A stretch of 64,000 bases of DNA, taken from positions 136,097,228-136,161,227 of the forward strand of contig CM061235.1 in the NCBI GenBank assembly GCA_030848705.1, given 5' to 3'. Source of the stretch: Heracleum sosnowskyi (Eukaryota > Streptophyta > Magnoliopsida > Apiales > Apiaceae). The translations under genes and the position numbers were made by a program. This document shows positions 12,396 to 24,605 of the stretch, in pieces. The first letter of the stretch is position 1, and the number at the start of each line of letters is the position of its first letter. The notes under the pieces were generated by a model. The model saw nothing but the letters and a program-made list of their open reading frames with translations. It had not been told where the DNA came from and did not search any database.

Positions 12396-12404
12396 GTGTT
12401 GATA

Positions 12405-14586
12405 TCAAATCAATATACTTATATAAAGGAGAAGATGAAAGCGGTGAAGTGGCGTTTCTCAAATCGCTTCGATCTATTTTTCTAATTTTTTCAAAATTTT
12501 GAATTATTAATATTAAATATTCGAAAATATCTCAATTGTCTTTAAAATCTTTACTAAAGGAGGAAACTAAATATTCAATTTTAATATTATTGTATTTAAA
12601 ATCTTTACTAATTAAAGAAACTAAATGTACAATTTTAATATTCTCCTAATTTTTTGATTAGAAAATATCTCAATTGTCTTTTCACTCTTTGCTAATGGAG
12701 GAAACTAAATATACAATTTTAATATTCTTGTCTTTAAAATCTTTACTAATGTAGGAAACTAAATGCAATTTTAATATTCTCCTAAATGTTTAACTAATGA
12801 ATATACTTTCTAACATAGGAAATATTATCTTAATAATATCCTCAATTTTCTATTTAAGTCAAAACTAAGTATACTATATTAATATTATCCTAAACTCTAC
12901 AAGTCCAATTTATTTAGTAATTTTTTTACTATTTTTTAATCGAGGAAAATAATAAGGAAACGTTATGAGAGGTGCAAGACGATTAGAGAGGCGCCTCTCA
13001 AATTGCCTTGATTTTTTTTCTTCTAATTTTCTTAAAATTTTGAATTAATAACATTAAAGATTATAAAATATCTAAATTGCCTTTTAAATCTTCATTAATG
13101 GAATTTTTAATTACCTTATATTCTCCTAAACTTTCTTCTTAAGTCAAATTACTATCTTAATATTCTCCTAAAATTTATCTTCAAGTCATTTAAAATCTTT
13201 ACTAATGGAGAAAACTGAATATACAGTTTTTAATATTCTCCTAATTTTTTGAATATTTGCTAATGCAGAAAACTAAATATACAATTTTAATATTCTTGCC
13301 TTTAAATTTTTTACTAATGTAGAAAACTAAACACAATTTTAATATTCTTCTAAATTTTTTATTAATGAATATACTTACTAACATATCCTGAATTTTCTAT
13401 TTAAGTCAAAACTAAGTATACTATATTAATATTCTCCTAAACTTACTCTACGAGTCTAATTTATTAGTAATTTCTTTTTTTACTATCTTCTAATCGAGGA
13501 AAATAATACGGAGAAGATATGAGAGGTGCGAGACGATTTGAGAGGCGACTCTCAAATTGCCTTGATCTATTTTTCTAATTTTCTCAAAATTTTGAATTAA
13601 TAATATTATAGGGCATAAATATCTAAATTGCCTTTTAAATCTTTAGTAATGGAAATCTTAATTACCTTATATTCTTCTAAACTTTTTTCATAAGTCAAAT
13701 TACTATCTTAATATTCTCATAAAATTTATCTTTAAGTCAAATTACCATGTTGATATTTTTTTAAACTTTCTCTTGAACTCAAAGTTTTCATCTTAATATT
13801 CTCATTATTTTTTATCCAAGTTCCAAATTTTATCTTAAAATCGGATTATCATCTTAATATTTTCCTTAAAACTATTAGAAATTATGTTCTCATAATATTT
13901 TTGTAAAAAACTCACGTTTAAGTTATCTATATGTTTTACATCTATATTAAAAATAACTTTTTTAAGTTTTATCTTCTAAAATATATAGAAGATAATACTT
14001 ACAGAAAATGCAAGTTTCTATAAAATAAAATGATGAAGTTTTTTTTTCCATTTATTTTCTCGAGTACCTATATTTTAAATAATAAAAAATAGAATTTTTA
14101 AAAAAATTTAAATTAAATTTTATGATACAATAAAATTGATAAATAGATGATGTAATTTATTTAATAAATTAGTTTTCTATTTGTTTAGATTTGGTAACAA
14201 CGAGAAATCGGGTCATTAAGGGAAAACATGTTAATCGTTGATGCGATTTATTAGGAAGAGCATATTGTATCCTAAAATTTAATATTGATGTTATATTATG
14301 TATTTTAAAATAGAAATTGAAATATAAATTTTAAGAAAAATAAAAATGGTTATAAATATACTTATATTTGATATAATATTAAAATAATGAAAATTTTTAG
14401 ACAATTAACCTTTTCAATATTAATTCAAATTTTGGTAAATGGTCAAGACGAAACGGAGAATTCAAAAGAAATCTTAATTTAATGTTAGAAATATTATTTT
14501 ATCTAAAAACATATTTTATAAAAAAATTAAATTTTTTTTAGAGAAATTATTTTAAAACCGTTGCGAATCGCAGCTTAGTAAACTAG
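12405..14586 (+). mobile_element. Non-autonomous Helitron with three internal ~545-bp repeats
   Basis: It starts TCAAATCAATATAC after an A (12404) and ends CTAG (14583-14586) before a T (14587), as expected for insertion between A and T. An imperfect hairpin, GTTGCGAATCGCAGC (14560-14574), precedes the end by about 8 bases. Inside, a GC-rich ~50-bp block (GAGAGGCGACTCTCAAATTGC and variants) opens each of three tandem units, near 12428, 12955 and 13511. The rest of each unit is very AT-rich. No Rep/helicase coding was found, so it depends on other copies for movement. Confidence 0.7.
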
Positions 14587-15369
14587 TTAAAATTGGAAAA
14601 CAAGTAATATATAGTCATCACTTCAATTTTAAATTGCGCTTGATATTTAAGTATGTAAAAAGGTAAAAAAAATAAATTCTTTTTAGTGAACAAACGCAAT
14701 TTTATAAAATTAAATTAAATGGTACTGTGCTTTGTTGGGGCAACAAAGAAGTCTGATTTTTATGTGGTTTGGGCAAAAATAGTAGCCTGTACAAGGCCCA
14801 AGAGGTATACGATTCACTATATTAACAAAAGGCCCAAAGTGATACTACAACTCTACAAGTGAAGCGGTCTACTCTCAAGTCCTGAAAGTTGGTTCTGGAT
14901 GTTGTAATATTTTGAAGTCGAGTATGTAATTTTTTTTTCAGAACATTTGAATACTTCCGAATGCCTTGAAACATATTTCTAACTTTATGTGCAGCTCGAA
15001 AGTACTACAAGCTGAAAATTCAAACCCCCTTAAATTGATTGTTGCCGCTTTGGTCACATTCTTGCTCTGCAGATGACATTGCACAACACATGCTCTCAGA
15101 AACATTCATTTTGAAATACTGGGATGGTTGGTGGGTCTCTAGTGTAAAACCATCTCACACTCTTGTAGCAGTAATACATGACTATTTTATTTATTTAGTT
15201 TGGTCAAGAATCAAGATGCATGCCAAGTTAAGTTGTTATAGTCATTGTGGACTTTGTAGAAAATAAAACTCAAAGTAAAACTTTAAGAATTAAGCTATTC
15301 TTTAATTCTGAGAAAATCAATTTCAAAGACAATGAGATTGGGGTGAAAGCAAAACAAGACTTATCACAC
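14587..15369. other. Intergenic, no gene recognised
   Basis: AT-rich sequence between a Helitron and a hAT-like MITE. A 75-codon open frame at 15039-15266 matches no family known to me, and its context is wholly transposon-derived, so it is not called a gene. Confidence 0.4.
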
Positions 15370-15891
15370 TAGGGGTGGGGTGAGCAGAAAAAATTGAAAT
15401 CGAAAAAATGATAAACCACATCCAAAAAAATCAAATCGAAAAAATAAATTAAAAAAAACCGAATCGAGAAACCAAAACTAATAGTGCAGTTTTTAGTCAA
15501 GCAAAACCGAACTGCTATATTATATTTATATTAATATATATTATTACGATAACTCCAAACAAATTAGTATTAGTATTCATTACATATATATATATATATT
15601 ATATAAATATACTATAATAATACTAATATTAATGTAATATAATTATTGACTATTGATACTATTTATTTTACTCAATACACTACCAACCAAAACTTTGCAC
15701 AAGTAAAAGAAAAATAATAATATTAAAAACTGAAAAAACAGAAATCAATAAATAGTTACCCGAAACCGAAAAAACCGTTCAATACGGTTTGATAACGGTT
15801 AATAGCAATTAACGGAACCAAATCGAATATATTAATTTGATAACGGCCGATTAATTCTAAAAACCGCAGCAGACCACACCATACACACCCC
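15370..15891. mobile_element. hAT-like MITE
   Basis: The left end is TAGGGGTGGGG and the right end CACACCCC. The interior is dominated by AACCGAA/GAAATCG-type simple motifs. This is the usual look of hAT-derived non-autonomous elements that begin with a (C/T)AGGGGTG terminus. The flanks share TATCAC (left 15363-15368, right 15894-15899), an eroded 8-bp target duplication. No coding. Confidence 0.6.
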
Positions 15892-16037
15892 GTGTATCAC
15901 CATGTTCTCTTAAAACAATAAAATCGCGTAGTCTTGAAGATCAATATTCACTCTTATCACAAATAATAATTTTTATAGTAGAATTATTGAATTCATTCAA
16001 TAAATATTTGTGAATGATTTTATGATATCTCTCATTT

Positions 16038-17322
16038 TGTTATAGCCAAAATTCGATAACGGGTTTTTAGGTTAGGACCGGGTCAAATATGAATTCAATT
16101 AGGTTATTTAAATTGTAATTAGGTTATCCTCACAGGGTAAGGGCGCGTCCATTGTAGGTTGTCCACCCATTGCTGTTCTGACATTGCATGACATAAGAAA
16201 GGTTTGGGATCTATTTTCATAAAGGAAAGGGCGTTCAACCCCTAAGGGCGTGTTCTGATAGTATGAATTGACAACTTAACATCGATGGAAGACTTGACAG
16301 AGAATAATAATTTCATTTGACACAAGGAAGACTTAGGGCTTGTCCTCACGGGGATGAGGGCGCGCCCTTTAGGCCGTCCACCCCTTGAGGGCGCGTCCTC
16401 TTGGTTTGAAGTTGCAACTTGATAATGAAGGATGATTCCCTTGGCTTGGTATTGGCAAAATATTGAAGAATTCCCTCCTATGATATGCCCTAGGAGGGGG
16501 ATGTTCGTGACTGAAAGCCTCCTCCGGTATTCAATGGGCGCGTCCTCATTGGGGATGTGGGGTTAATCTTGGTGTGTGCTTTGGGAGCTCTGTTCCTGTA
16601 CTCAATGGGTGCGTCCTCATTGGGGAACTTTGGAGTAATCCTGCACTTTGCACCCAAACACTTGGGATCACTTGTCCTGCTATCTGGTGGGTGCTTCTCA
16701 TTCGGGGGACAAGGATGCGTCTGGCATTTAAGGTAAGTCATGGCTATACCTGTATCTATGGATTAAGGAAATAGTTGGTAATGGATAGGACTAGTCCTCG
16801 ACGGGGGAAGTTTCCTTATCCATGAAGTCCTGACGTCATAGATAAGCCTTGGGCCTTTTGTGACTAGGCCTTATCGTTAGACATTCCTAAAGTGAGCTAA
16901 AATTCTAAGTAAGGAAACAGATGAAAGTCCTACGTTCAAGTAAGGAAAGATAAAGAAGACCCACGTTTTAAGTATGGAAGGTATCCTATACATGGAAGGC
17001 GGTGGAAAAGTCCCACGTCTAAGCATGGAAAGGCAGTAGAAGACTTCGAATGGGCTCCGAAGATCAGAGACCAAGCCCATGGAGGAAACTTCCTCCCCAA
17101 GAACTACGTTGGCTTGATTCCCTATATAAGGGATACGTAGGCACATTGTGAGGGGTCGAAAGTTGAGAGCTCTGAGACAGCCAACATAAACCCTAAGCAA
17201 TCTCAGCCACCAATTAAACACAACCACCATACTCCGACAAATTTACCACCCGACCACCGTTGTAGATCTTGATTCTGGCGACGAACCCCAAACTTTGTTA
17301 ATACCAAATTCCTCTGTTAACA
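16038..17322 (+). repeat. 5' LTR (1285 bp)
   Basis: It begins TGTTATAGCC and ends CTGTTAACA. The U3 half carries several GGGCGCGTCCTC-type motifs (near 16141, 16356, 16385, 16536 and 16607). A promoter-like core, CCTATATAAGG, sits at 17121-17131 inside a CTACGT...ACGTAG dyad (17104-17140). An RNA start just downstream is likely. The repeat matches the 3' copy only from 16699 onward because that copy is truncated. Confidence 0.92.
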
Positions 17323-17325
17323 AAG

Positions 17326-17343
17326 TGGCGCTAGAAGGAGGGG
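17326..17343 (+). other. Primer-binding site
   Basis: TGGCGCTAGAAGGAGGGG starts 3 bases after the LTR end. TGG at this spot is the complement of a tRNA CCA tail. The donor tRNA was not identified with confidence. Confidence 0.75.
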
Positions 17344-17376
17344 TACTAATTAAAATCTAAATCTCTGGAGGAGAAG

Positions 17377-20300
17377 ATGTCACACAATCGCAACGAACGT
17401 CCTATGGATGAGGTCGGTTCAGACGACAGTGAAGGGCATGATCACGCCCGCCATGATGAGTATGTTCCCCTTAATATTCCAAATCCCTCTTATGAAACGC
17501 CTATTGTAGGGGGACAATCACCAGTGCTCATAAGTAATTCAGACTTGATGGAACAACTCTATCGCATGGGTGATGCCTTGAATGGCTTCGAAGCAAGGCT
17601 GGATACGGTCGAGAGAAGCGAAGGAAGGGGTCGGGTCAGGCGACAACCCCATAATCACCATCGTACAGGTAGAGGCACCACAGGTCAGGGGGTGACAGAC
17701 CTCGTACTGGGAGGTTTCAGAATGTTACCCCAAGAAGGTTAGAGTATCAAGAAGATGGAGTTTCTATTGTTGAACTTCCTGATGAGGAGACAGATAGTCA
17801 GGATCGACTTGGGGGAGACCGAAGTCCATCCCCACACCCTCATAGGTCAGGGCGATCTGAGAGTGAAGTTCGAAGGGCTGATGAACTCCACCGAGACCAA
17901 GAACGACGATTGAATAGGTTGAAGGATCGTCTTGGTATAAGACTTAACAACGACGATCTACGGTTGTTGTTGGTCGAATGGCAAAGGGACAGAGAAGTAC
18001 GAGGGGAACAACCTCTTGATCCACAGCGCAAGCCCCCTGTCGACAGGTCGAGGCCCCATGGACACGAGGAAGCACCTCAACGAGATAATGTACAAAGCAA
18101 TCAAGGTGAGAGGCCCCGTGATTCACAGAGAGTTCCCCCTGATCTCAGGTTGAGGCCCCGGGATCATGAGCGAGCCCCCCAAGTTGAAAGATCAGCAAGG
18201 AGACGGGATTCAGAATTGGATTATGGGAGCAGGGGTATCGATCGAAGGAATAGATACGATGCCCCTTATCGTGGAGGACCCTCTGGAGGAAGGGATCCGC
18301 ACATAACATCTGTCTCAACCCAAAGTAGATCAGGAGGAAGACAGAAAGAACCAATGACGCGCCTTAATAGTCTGGAGGAGAGGACGCGCCCTCATAGCCA
18401 TGAGGAGAGGACGCGCCCTCCAAGTCCCTATCCAAGGTTGCAAGAGACCCCTGCAACCCAAGGAGAGGCCCAACCTCCTCAACCATCACCTCAACCTCCT
18501 TCTAATAATACTCAAACTAATGTCCAAACTATCCCAGGTGTGGGAAGCTTCAATGTGGATGACCTGAAAAAACTCCTCACACATCTTGAGGGAGGAAAAG
18601 TTACTTCAACGGCTCAAGCTCCCTCTCCTTTCTCTACTGCAGTAAGGGAGGCACAGCTTCCAGCTGGGTATAGGAATACAACCAATGACTTACGCTTCCA
18701 TGGGAATGCTGACCCTGTTGAGTTTCTGGGAAGGTTTAATATAGAGATGGATGTATATCAAGTACCTGATTTGGCTAGGTGTCGTCTCTTGGCGGCGACC
18801 TTCAGGGAAAGTGCTCAACAGTGGTTTCAAAAGCTTGGACCAGGCGTGGGAGGTCATGAAAACTCTTTTTCTGACAAAATTCTAAGCTACGGTGAAATAT
18901 GCCCCACCAGTGACTACTCTGGCCAATATCAAGCAAAAGGAAGGAGAAAGCTTGCAGTCGTACTTCAAAAGTTTCTTGATTGCAGGACTTCAAGTCGGGA
19001 CTGATTTCTGGAAACACCTTCAAGGAAAGGACCCTGCGACTCTGGCAGACCTTTTATCTCAAACAGAATACTTCAAAATCGTGGAACAATCTCTAGCCGA
19101 TAACAAAAAATCTGATCCCCAAGGGAAAGGGAAAGGTTCTAAAAGGAAGGATAGGTCTCCTAGTCCCGACTACAAGAGGAGAGGATATAGTCCGAACAGG
19201 GTGAACGTTGCTAATGCTAGAAGAGGTTAGACATCACCAGATTACGACAAGCTGAACAGATATCAAACGGGGAGTTACACCTTGGCAGCCTCTATTGAGC
19301 ATATCTTTGAGATAAATAAGGACAAGGGCTTATTCAAGAAGCATGCACCTTTATCCTCGTGGCAAAGCAGAGATAAGAAGAAGTATTATGCATACCATGA
19401 GTCTGCTGGTCATAATACTCATGAGTGTCGACAATTAAAAGAAGAAATCGAAGAATTGATCAAGGCAGGGTACTTAACTGACTGGATTGTTAGAGAGGTG
19501 AAGAAAAATAGAGAGGAACCCGATAGGAGGATGGAAAGAGAGCGTGCTCCAGATAGGGATGATGAGGAGAAGTCCAAGGACGTTCATTTTAACCGAGCTG
19601 GAAGCATTCATACTATCTTTGGAGGGCACCATCTTGGTGGAGGCAGTAACAACGCACTGGAGAGGTATGCTAGGGAAGCACGTCATAAGCCCTTAACTAG
19701 TGTGAACAGCTTGGAACTCAAGCCTCCCAAGTTGTTCAAGGGGGAATCCGTAGATATCACCTTCATTGAGGAGGATGCAAGATGGGTACATCACCCCCAC
19801 AGTGACGCACTGGTGGTCGCCATTCAAATAGGTCCTATGAACGTGCATCGAGTCTTTGTGGACAATGGAAGTTCGGTGAATATCCTTTATTTCAGCACCT
19901 ACGAGAAGTTGGGCTTACCTGATAAGGATATTGTCAGAGAGGATGCTTGGATCTATGGTTTCACAGGAGAGGCTGTCAGAATTATGGGTACAATTAAGCT
20001 TCAAGTCACGCTTGGTGAAGGACCCTTGTCTGTGACTCGAATGGTAGAATTTATGGTTTTGGATCAAAAATCCGCCCACAATGCCTTAGTAGGAAGGCCC
20101 TTGTTGAAGGAGATGAAAGTGGTCACCTCAATTTATCATTTGACAATGAAGTTCTCTACTCCTGATGGGATTGGTGTGGTTCGGGGATCACAGTATGATT
20201 CAAGGGAGTGCTATCACAGAACTGTGAAGGGATTCCGTTGTAATGGATTAGGAGGGCGCGCCCTCCCTCAGGATGATACCCAGAGGATGTTTAAAGGTAC

Positions 20301-20499
20301 GAAAGGGGAGATTCATGTTCATTACACAGTCCAGGAACCAAAAGATGATGTCCCTCTATGGAGGGCGCGCCCTCAGATGTTGTTATTGGAGGCACCCCCT
20401 TTAGTTAATGAACTCCAGGAAGGAGTTGTTGAGGAGGTGTCCACAGAGGATTGGGAGGAGTCAATTTCTATCCAAGGAAAGCGGCAGAAGATTTTTTAG
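17377..20499 (+). pseudogene. gag and protease region of the Tat element, broken
   Basis: Starts MSHNRNERPMDE 34 bases after the primer site. It encodes an Arg/Pro/Gln-rich, charged N-terminal region, the retrotransposon gag domain (about 18690-19120, with ADPVEFLGRF and QQWFQKLGPG), a zinc-knuckle-like block (about 19381-19430) and an aspartic protease with the active-site run VDNGSSVNILY (about 19855-19890). Damage: frameshifts near 17690 (a G run) and near 18840, and in-frame stops near 18881, at 19228 and at 20497. The knuckle keeps HESAGHNTHEC, but its usual first Cys position reads Tyr. In life Gag packages element RNA and the protease cuts the polyprotein in virus-like particles. Three GC-rich GAGGRCGCGCCCTC-type blocks interrupt it in different frames. 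Confidence 0.85.
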
Positions 20500-23400
20500 G
20501 ACACCTATACCCTACAGGGCGCGCCCTCGAAGAAGGAAGAGCATGTTGAAGATGCACCCTCGAGGAGGGAAGAATTTGCTGACATCTTCCCAAGGGAGGA
20601 AGAATATGTTGAGGACGCGCCCTCAAAAGAGGAAGAACTTGTGGAGGACGCGCCCTCAAGGAATGAGATGCCTGTTGAAGATCCTCGCCTTTTTTACCTT
20701 GATCTTGATCCAAGAATACCTATCCCACATGAGAAGACAGGTCATGCGGAAGACACGATCTCGATCCCGGTAGACGCAGCAGATCCCAGTATGGTTCTTA
20801 AAATTGGGTCACAACTAAGCAATGAGTTGAGAGCAGGCCTGACTAATTTACTTATAACCAACCTGGATGTGTTCGCTTGGAGTCATGCCGATATGATAGA
20901 GATTGATCCCAACATCATGTGTCATCACTTAAACATATATCCTAATAGGAAGGGAATGCGTCAGAAGCGGCGTGCGATCAGTGGAGAGAGGGCAGTGGCT
21001 TTAAAGGAAGAGGTTGACAGACTCTTGGATGTGGGTTTGATCAAAGAGTCCTTCTATCCAGAGTGGTTGGCAAATCCGGTGTTGGTGAAAAAGCCTAATG
21101 GGAAATGGAGAACTTGTGTGGACTTCACGGATCTGAACAAGGCTTGCCCAAAGGATAGCTTTTCGCTTCCTCGAACTGATCAGTTGGTAGATGCTACAGC
21201 TGGACATGCTCTCTTAAGTTTCATGGACGCTTACTCGGGATATAATCAAATTCCCATGTACGGACCAGATCATGAACATACCTCATTTATCACTGACATA
21301 GGTTTGTATTGCTATATTGGAATGCCCTTCGTTCTTATCAATGCAGGGGCAACGTATCAAAGGTTGGTGAACATGATGTTTAAGGAGCATATTGGCAAAA
21401 CCATGGAGGTGTACGTAGATGACATGCTTGTCAAGTCTAAGGAAGAAGTAGACCATGTGAGCCACTTGGAGGAAATGTTCAGAATTCTGCGCAAGTATAG
21501 GATGAAGTTAAATCCTCAAAAGTGTGTCTTTGGCGTTGAGTCAGGAAAGTTTTTAGGCTTTATTGTGAATCATAGAGGGATTGAGGCTAATCCGGAAAAG
21601 ATTAAAGCACTCCTTGAAATGAAGTCCCCTACTAGTGTGAAGCAGGTTCAAAGCCTTTGTGGACGGATTGCGGCTCTAAATCGTTTTGTCTCAAAGTCTT
21701 CTGATCGTTGCAAAGAATTTTTTAAAGCCATTAGGGGGGTTGATAAGGATTTTGTGTGGACTCCTGCTTGTGAGGATGCTTTTCAGAAAATCAACGAGCA
21801 GTTAGGTAAGCCCCCACTCTTGGCCAAGCATGTGGATGGTGAAGTATTGATTTTTTACCTGGTCATCTCTGTTTACTCCATTAGTGCTGTGTTAGTACGA
21901 GAAGAGGATGGTTTACAATCACCAGTTTACTATGTAAGTAAGAGGTTGTTGGATGCAGAAACCCGATATTCTAGCATGGAGAAGTTGGTATATGCCTTGG
22001 TGCTGGCTGCACGAAAGCTACGTCCTTACTTTAAAGTCATAAAATTGAAGTGCAGACTTCTTATCCCATGAGACACATTTTACACAAACCTGAAGCTTCA
22101 GGAAGGATGTTGAAGTGGGCAATTGAGTTGGGACAGTATGATTTGGAATATGTTTCTCGAACGGCAATCAAGGGACAAGCCTTAGCTGATTTTATTCTGG
22201 AGTTTGAAGATGAGAGTATGTGACGAGAAATCATTCTGGTGAACCCTAACCCTCTTGCTCAGGAGGCAAGCCCTTTGAGAGAGGAGTATCCTTTTCCTTG
22301 GTGGACCATGTATGTGGATGGATCACTCAACAATGATGGGGCAGGTGCTGGAGTTGTCTTGACCTCTCCTGAAGGTCACCTTCTTATGAGTGCTATCAAT
22401 TTCAAATTTGCGGTAACTAATAATGAAGCTGAGTATGAGGCATTGATTAATGGTTTGAAGTTAGCCATGGAAATGAATGTGAAGAATTTGGTGGTGTTCA
22501 GTGATTTGAAGTTGGTTGTTCAGCAGGTTGAATGAGGGTTCCAGACTAGAGGACCAAAGACAGAGGCATATATGATGAGTGTACGTCGCTTGATTCAACA
22601 GTTCAACATAGTCAGACTTGAAGGAGTTCCTCGTGAAGAAAATTCCAAGGCAGATACTTTGGCCAGGTTGGGTTCTCAAAGAGACACGGTGTTGATGAGA
22701 GACATTCCATTGGAAATTCAAGAGATTCCAAGTATCCCAGAGGTAGAGCTAATGGTTGTAGATGAATTACCAATGAAGACTTAGATGACTCCCATACAAG
22801 AGTATATACAAAAGGGAATTCTACCCCATGATAAAGGAGAAGCTAGACGTTTAAAGTATCAAGCAGCAAGGTATGTGGGGTATGATGCAGTGTTATACCG
22901 GAGAGGTTTTAATCAACCTCTGCTAAGGTGCATTGATGGAGATGAGTGCAACTACGTCTTGAGGGAGGTTCATGAAGGAATATGTGGAAATCACTCGGGG
23001 GTAGTTCTCTTGCTATGAAGGTGTTACGACAAGGATATTACTGGCCAACCTTGAAGGACGATGCTATGAAGTTTACAAGAGCATGTGATCAGTGCCAACG
23101 CTTTGCAAACTACTCATCTATTCCTGCTACGACGTTAACCTCAATGATGAGTCCTTGGCCTTTTGCTATGTGGGGGATTGATCTTATTGGAGAGCTCCCT
23201 ACGGCCAAGGGGGGTGTCAAGTATGCTGTAGTGGTTGTGGATTATTTTACCAAGTGGGTTGAGGCTATGCCCTTGGAAAAGATAACAGCAAAGAAAATGA
23301 AGGATTTTGTTTTTAACTCCATTGTGTATAGGTTTGGGATTCCTTACAAGCTCATATCGGACAATGGGAAGCAGTTTGATAGTAAGGAGCTAAAAAAGTT

Positions 23401-24016
23401 GTGTGAAGACTTGAAGATTAAGAAAGATTTTGCAGCAGTCTATCATCCTCAGAGCAATGGGCAGACTGAAGCTATCAACAAGATAATCAAGCACACCTTG
23501 AAGACCAAGTTAGAAGAAAGTAAAGGTAACTGGCCTGAGGAGCTTCCTATGGTGTTGTGGTCCTACAATACCACACCGAGGTTTACTACTGGGGAGTCTC
23601 CATTTATGTTATCTTATGGCTTTGAAGCAATGGTTCCTGTGGAGGTCGGATCTGGGTCATTCAGGAGGGATCATTACGACAAGGAGTCTAATGAGGTCAA
23701 CCAACGACTTCATCTTGATTTTTTGGAAGAGACACGTGCAACATCATCCTTACGATTAGCTTCATATCAGAAGAGAGTAGCTAGGTTTTATGATCGAAGA
23801 GTGAGGGTACGTCGCCTCAAGGTTGGTGATCTCGTGTTACGAAGGGTGATGCCTCATACCAGAATTGCTAGTCATGGGGTCTTCGGAGCTAACTGGGAAG
23901 GACCTTACAGGATCAAGTCTGTGCTTTGGGAAGGAACTTTTCACTTGGAAGATTTGGGTGGCAATCCTATACCAAGAGGATGGAATGTAGAACACTTGAA
24001 GAAATACTACCAATAG
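20500..24016 (+). pseudogene. pol region of the Tat element (RT, two RNases H, integrase), broken
   Basis: The first ~50 codons are an acidic linker with repeated EDAPS-K/R-EE units. Reverse transcriptase follows (about 20980-21470), with the catalytic YVDD at 21414-21425. Then come the gypsy RNase H (YSSMEKLVYALV), an archaeal-type RNase H (MYVDGSLNNDGAGAGVVL, about 22308-22535) and integrase. The integrase has the His/Cys zinc region (about 22960-23100, CDQCQR) and the acidic triad in WGIDLIG, ISDNGKQFD and NGQTEAINK. The end is KKYYQ at 24014. Damage: a frameshift near 22055, TGA at 22221 and 22533, TAG at 22782, and a frameshift in a G run near 22999. It copies element RNA to DNA and inserts it. 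Confidence 0.88.
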
Positions 24017-24605
24017 GGAGTGGTTGTGTATCCCCTATGTTATCTATCTAAATAAACTAGAAGAAATAAGATTCATCCTAGTCTATGGGGGTAGTGCATG
24101 TACATCCTCCCTTGAGTAGCTGAGATGGTTTTTGATTGTATTAATTTTATTTCCCCACAGAGCATTAGCCCTTGGGACCAGTGTGGTTTTCACACCGGAG
24201 CGCATTATTTATCAAAAAATTTGAAGATCTGTTGTGATTCTTTAGAGATTATTTTGTTTAAATTCTGCTTAATGAAGACGCGCCCTCAACAATATCATAG
24301 AAGGACGCGCCCTATACCAATTGATAAAGGAATTGTAATTTTAAAGGAAAATTGTGCATGAAGAAGGCGCGACCTCAAAAGAATTGTGACGAGACGCGCC
24401 CTGAGCAAATTAATATTTCTAAAATAGAAATTCATTTAAAAAAATGGTAGATGGCAAACATTGAACAAAAATATTTAACTGAAAGGTAGGAGACATCAAC
24501 AAGAAAAGTAGAAAAGTTAAGTTAAAAAGTTTACAACTTGCAAGGCATCAAAGGAGGGCATGCACCTCATAATGTTAAAAGCAATGAGAGAATTAAGACG
24601 CGTTC
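24017..24605 (+). other. Non-coding spacer between pol and the antisense ORF
   Basis: Inside the Tat element. It contains four GACGCGCCCT-type motifs (near 24277, 24303, 24366 and 24392) in an otherwise AT-rich stretch. No gene. Confidence 0.55.

Noticed and set aside
15039..15266. 75-codon plus-strand open frame
   Set aside because: No family motif, surrounded by transposon DNA, no splice partner seen.
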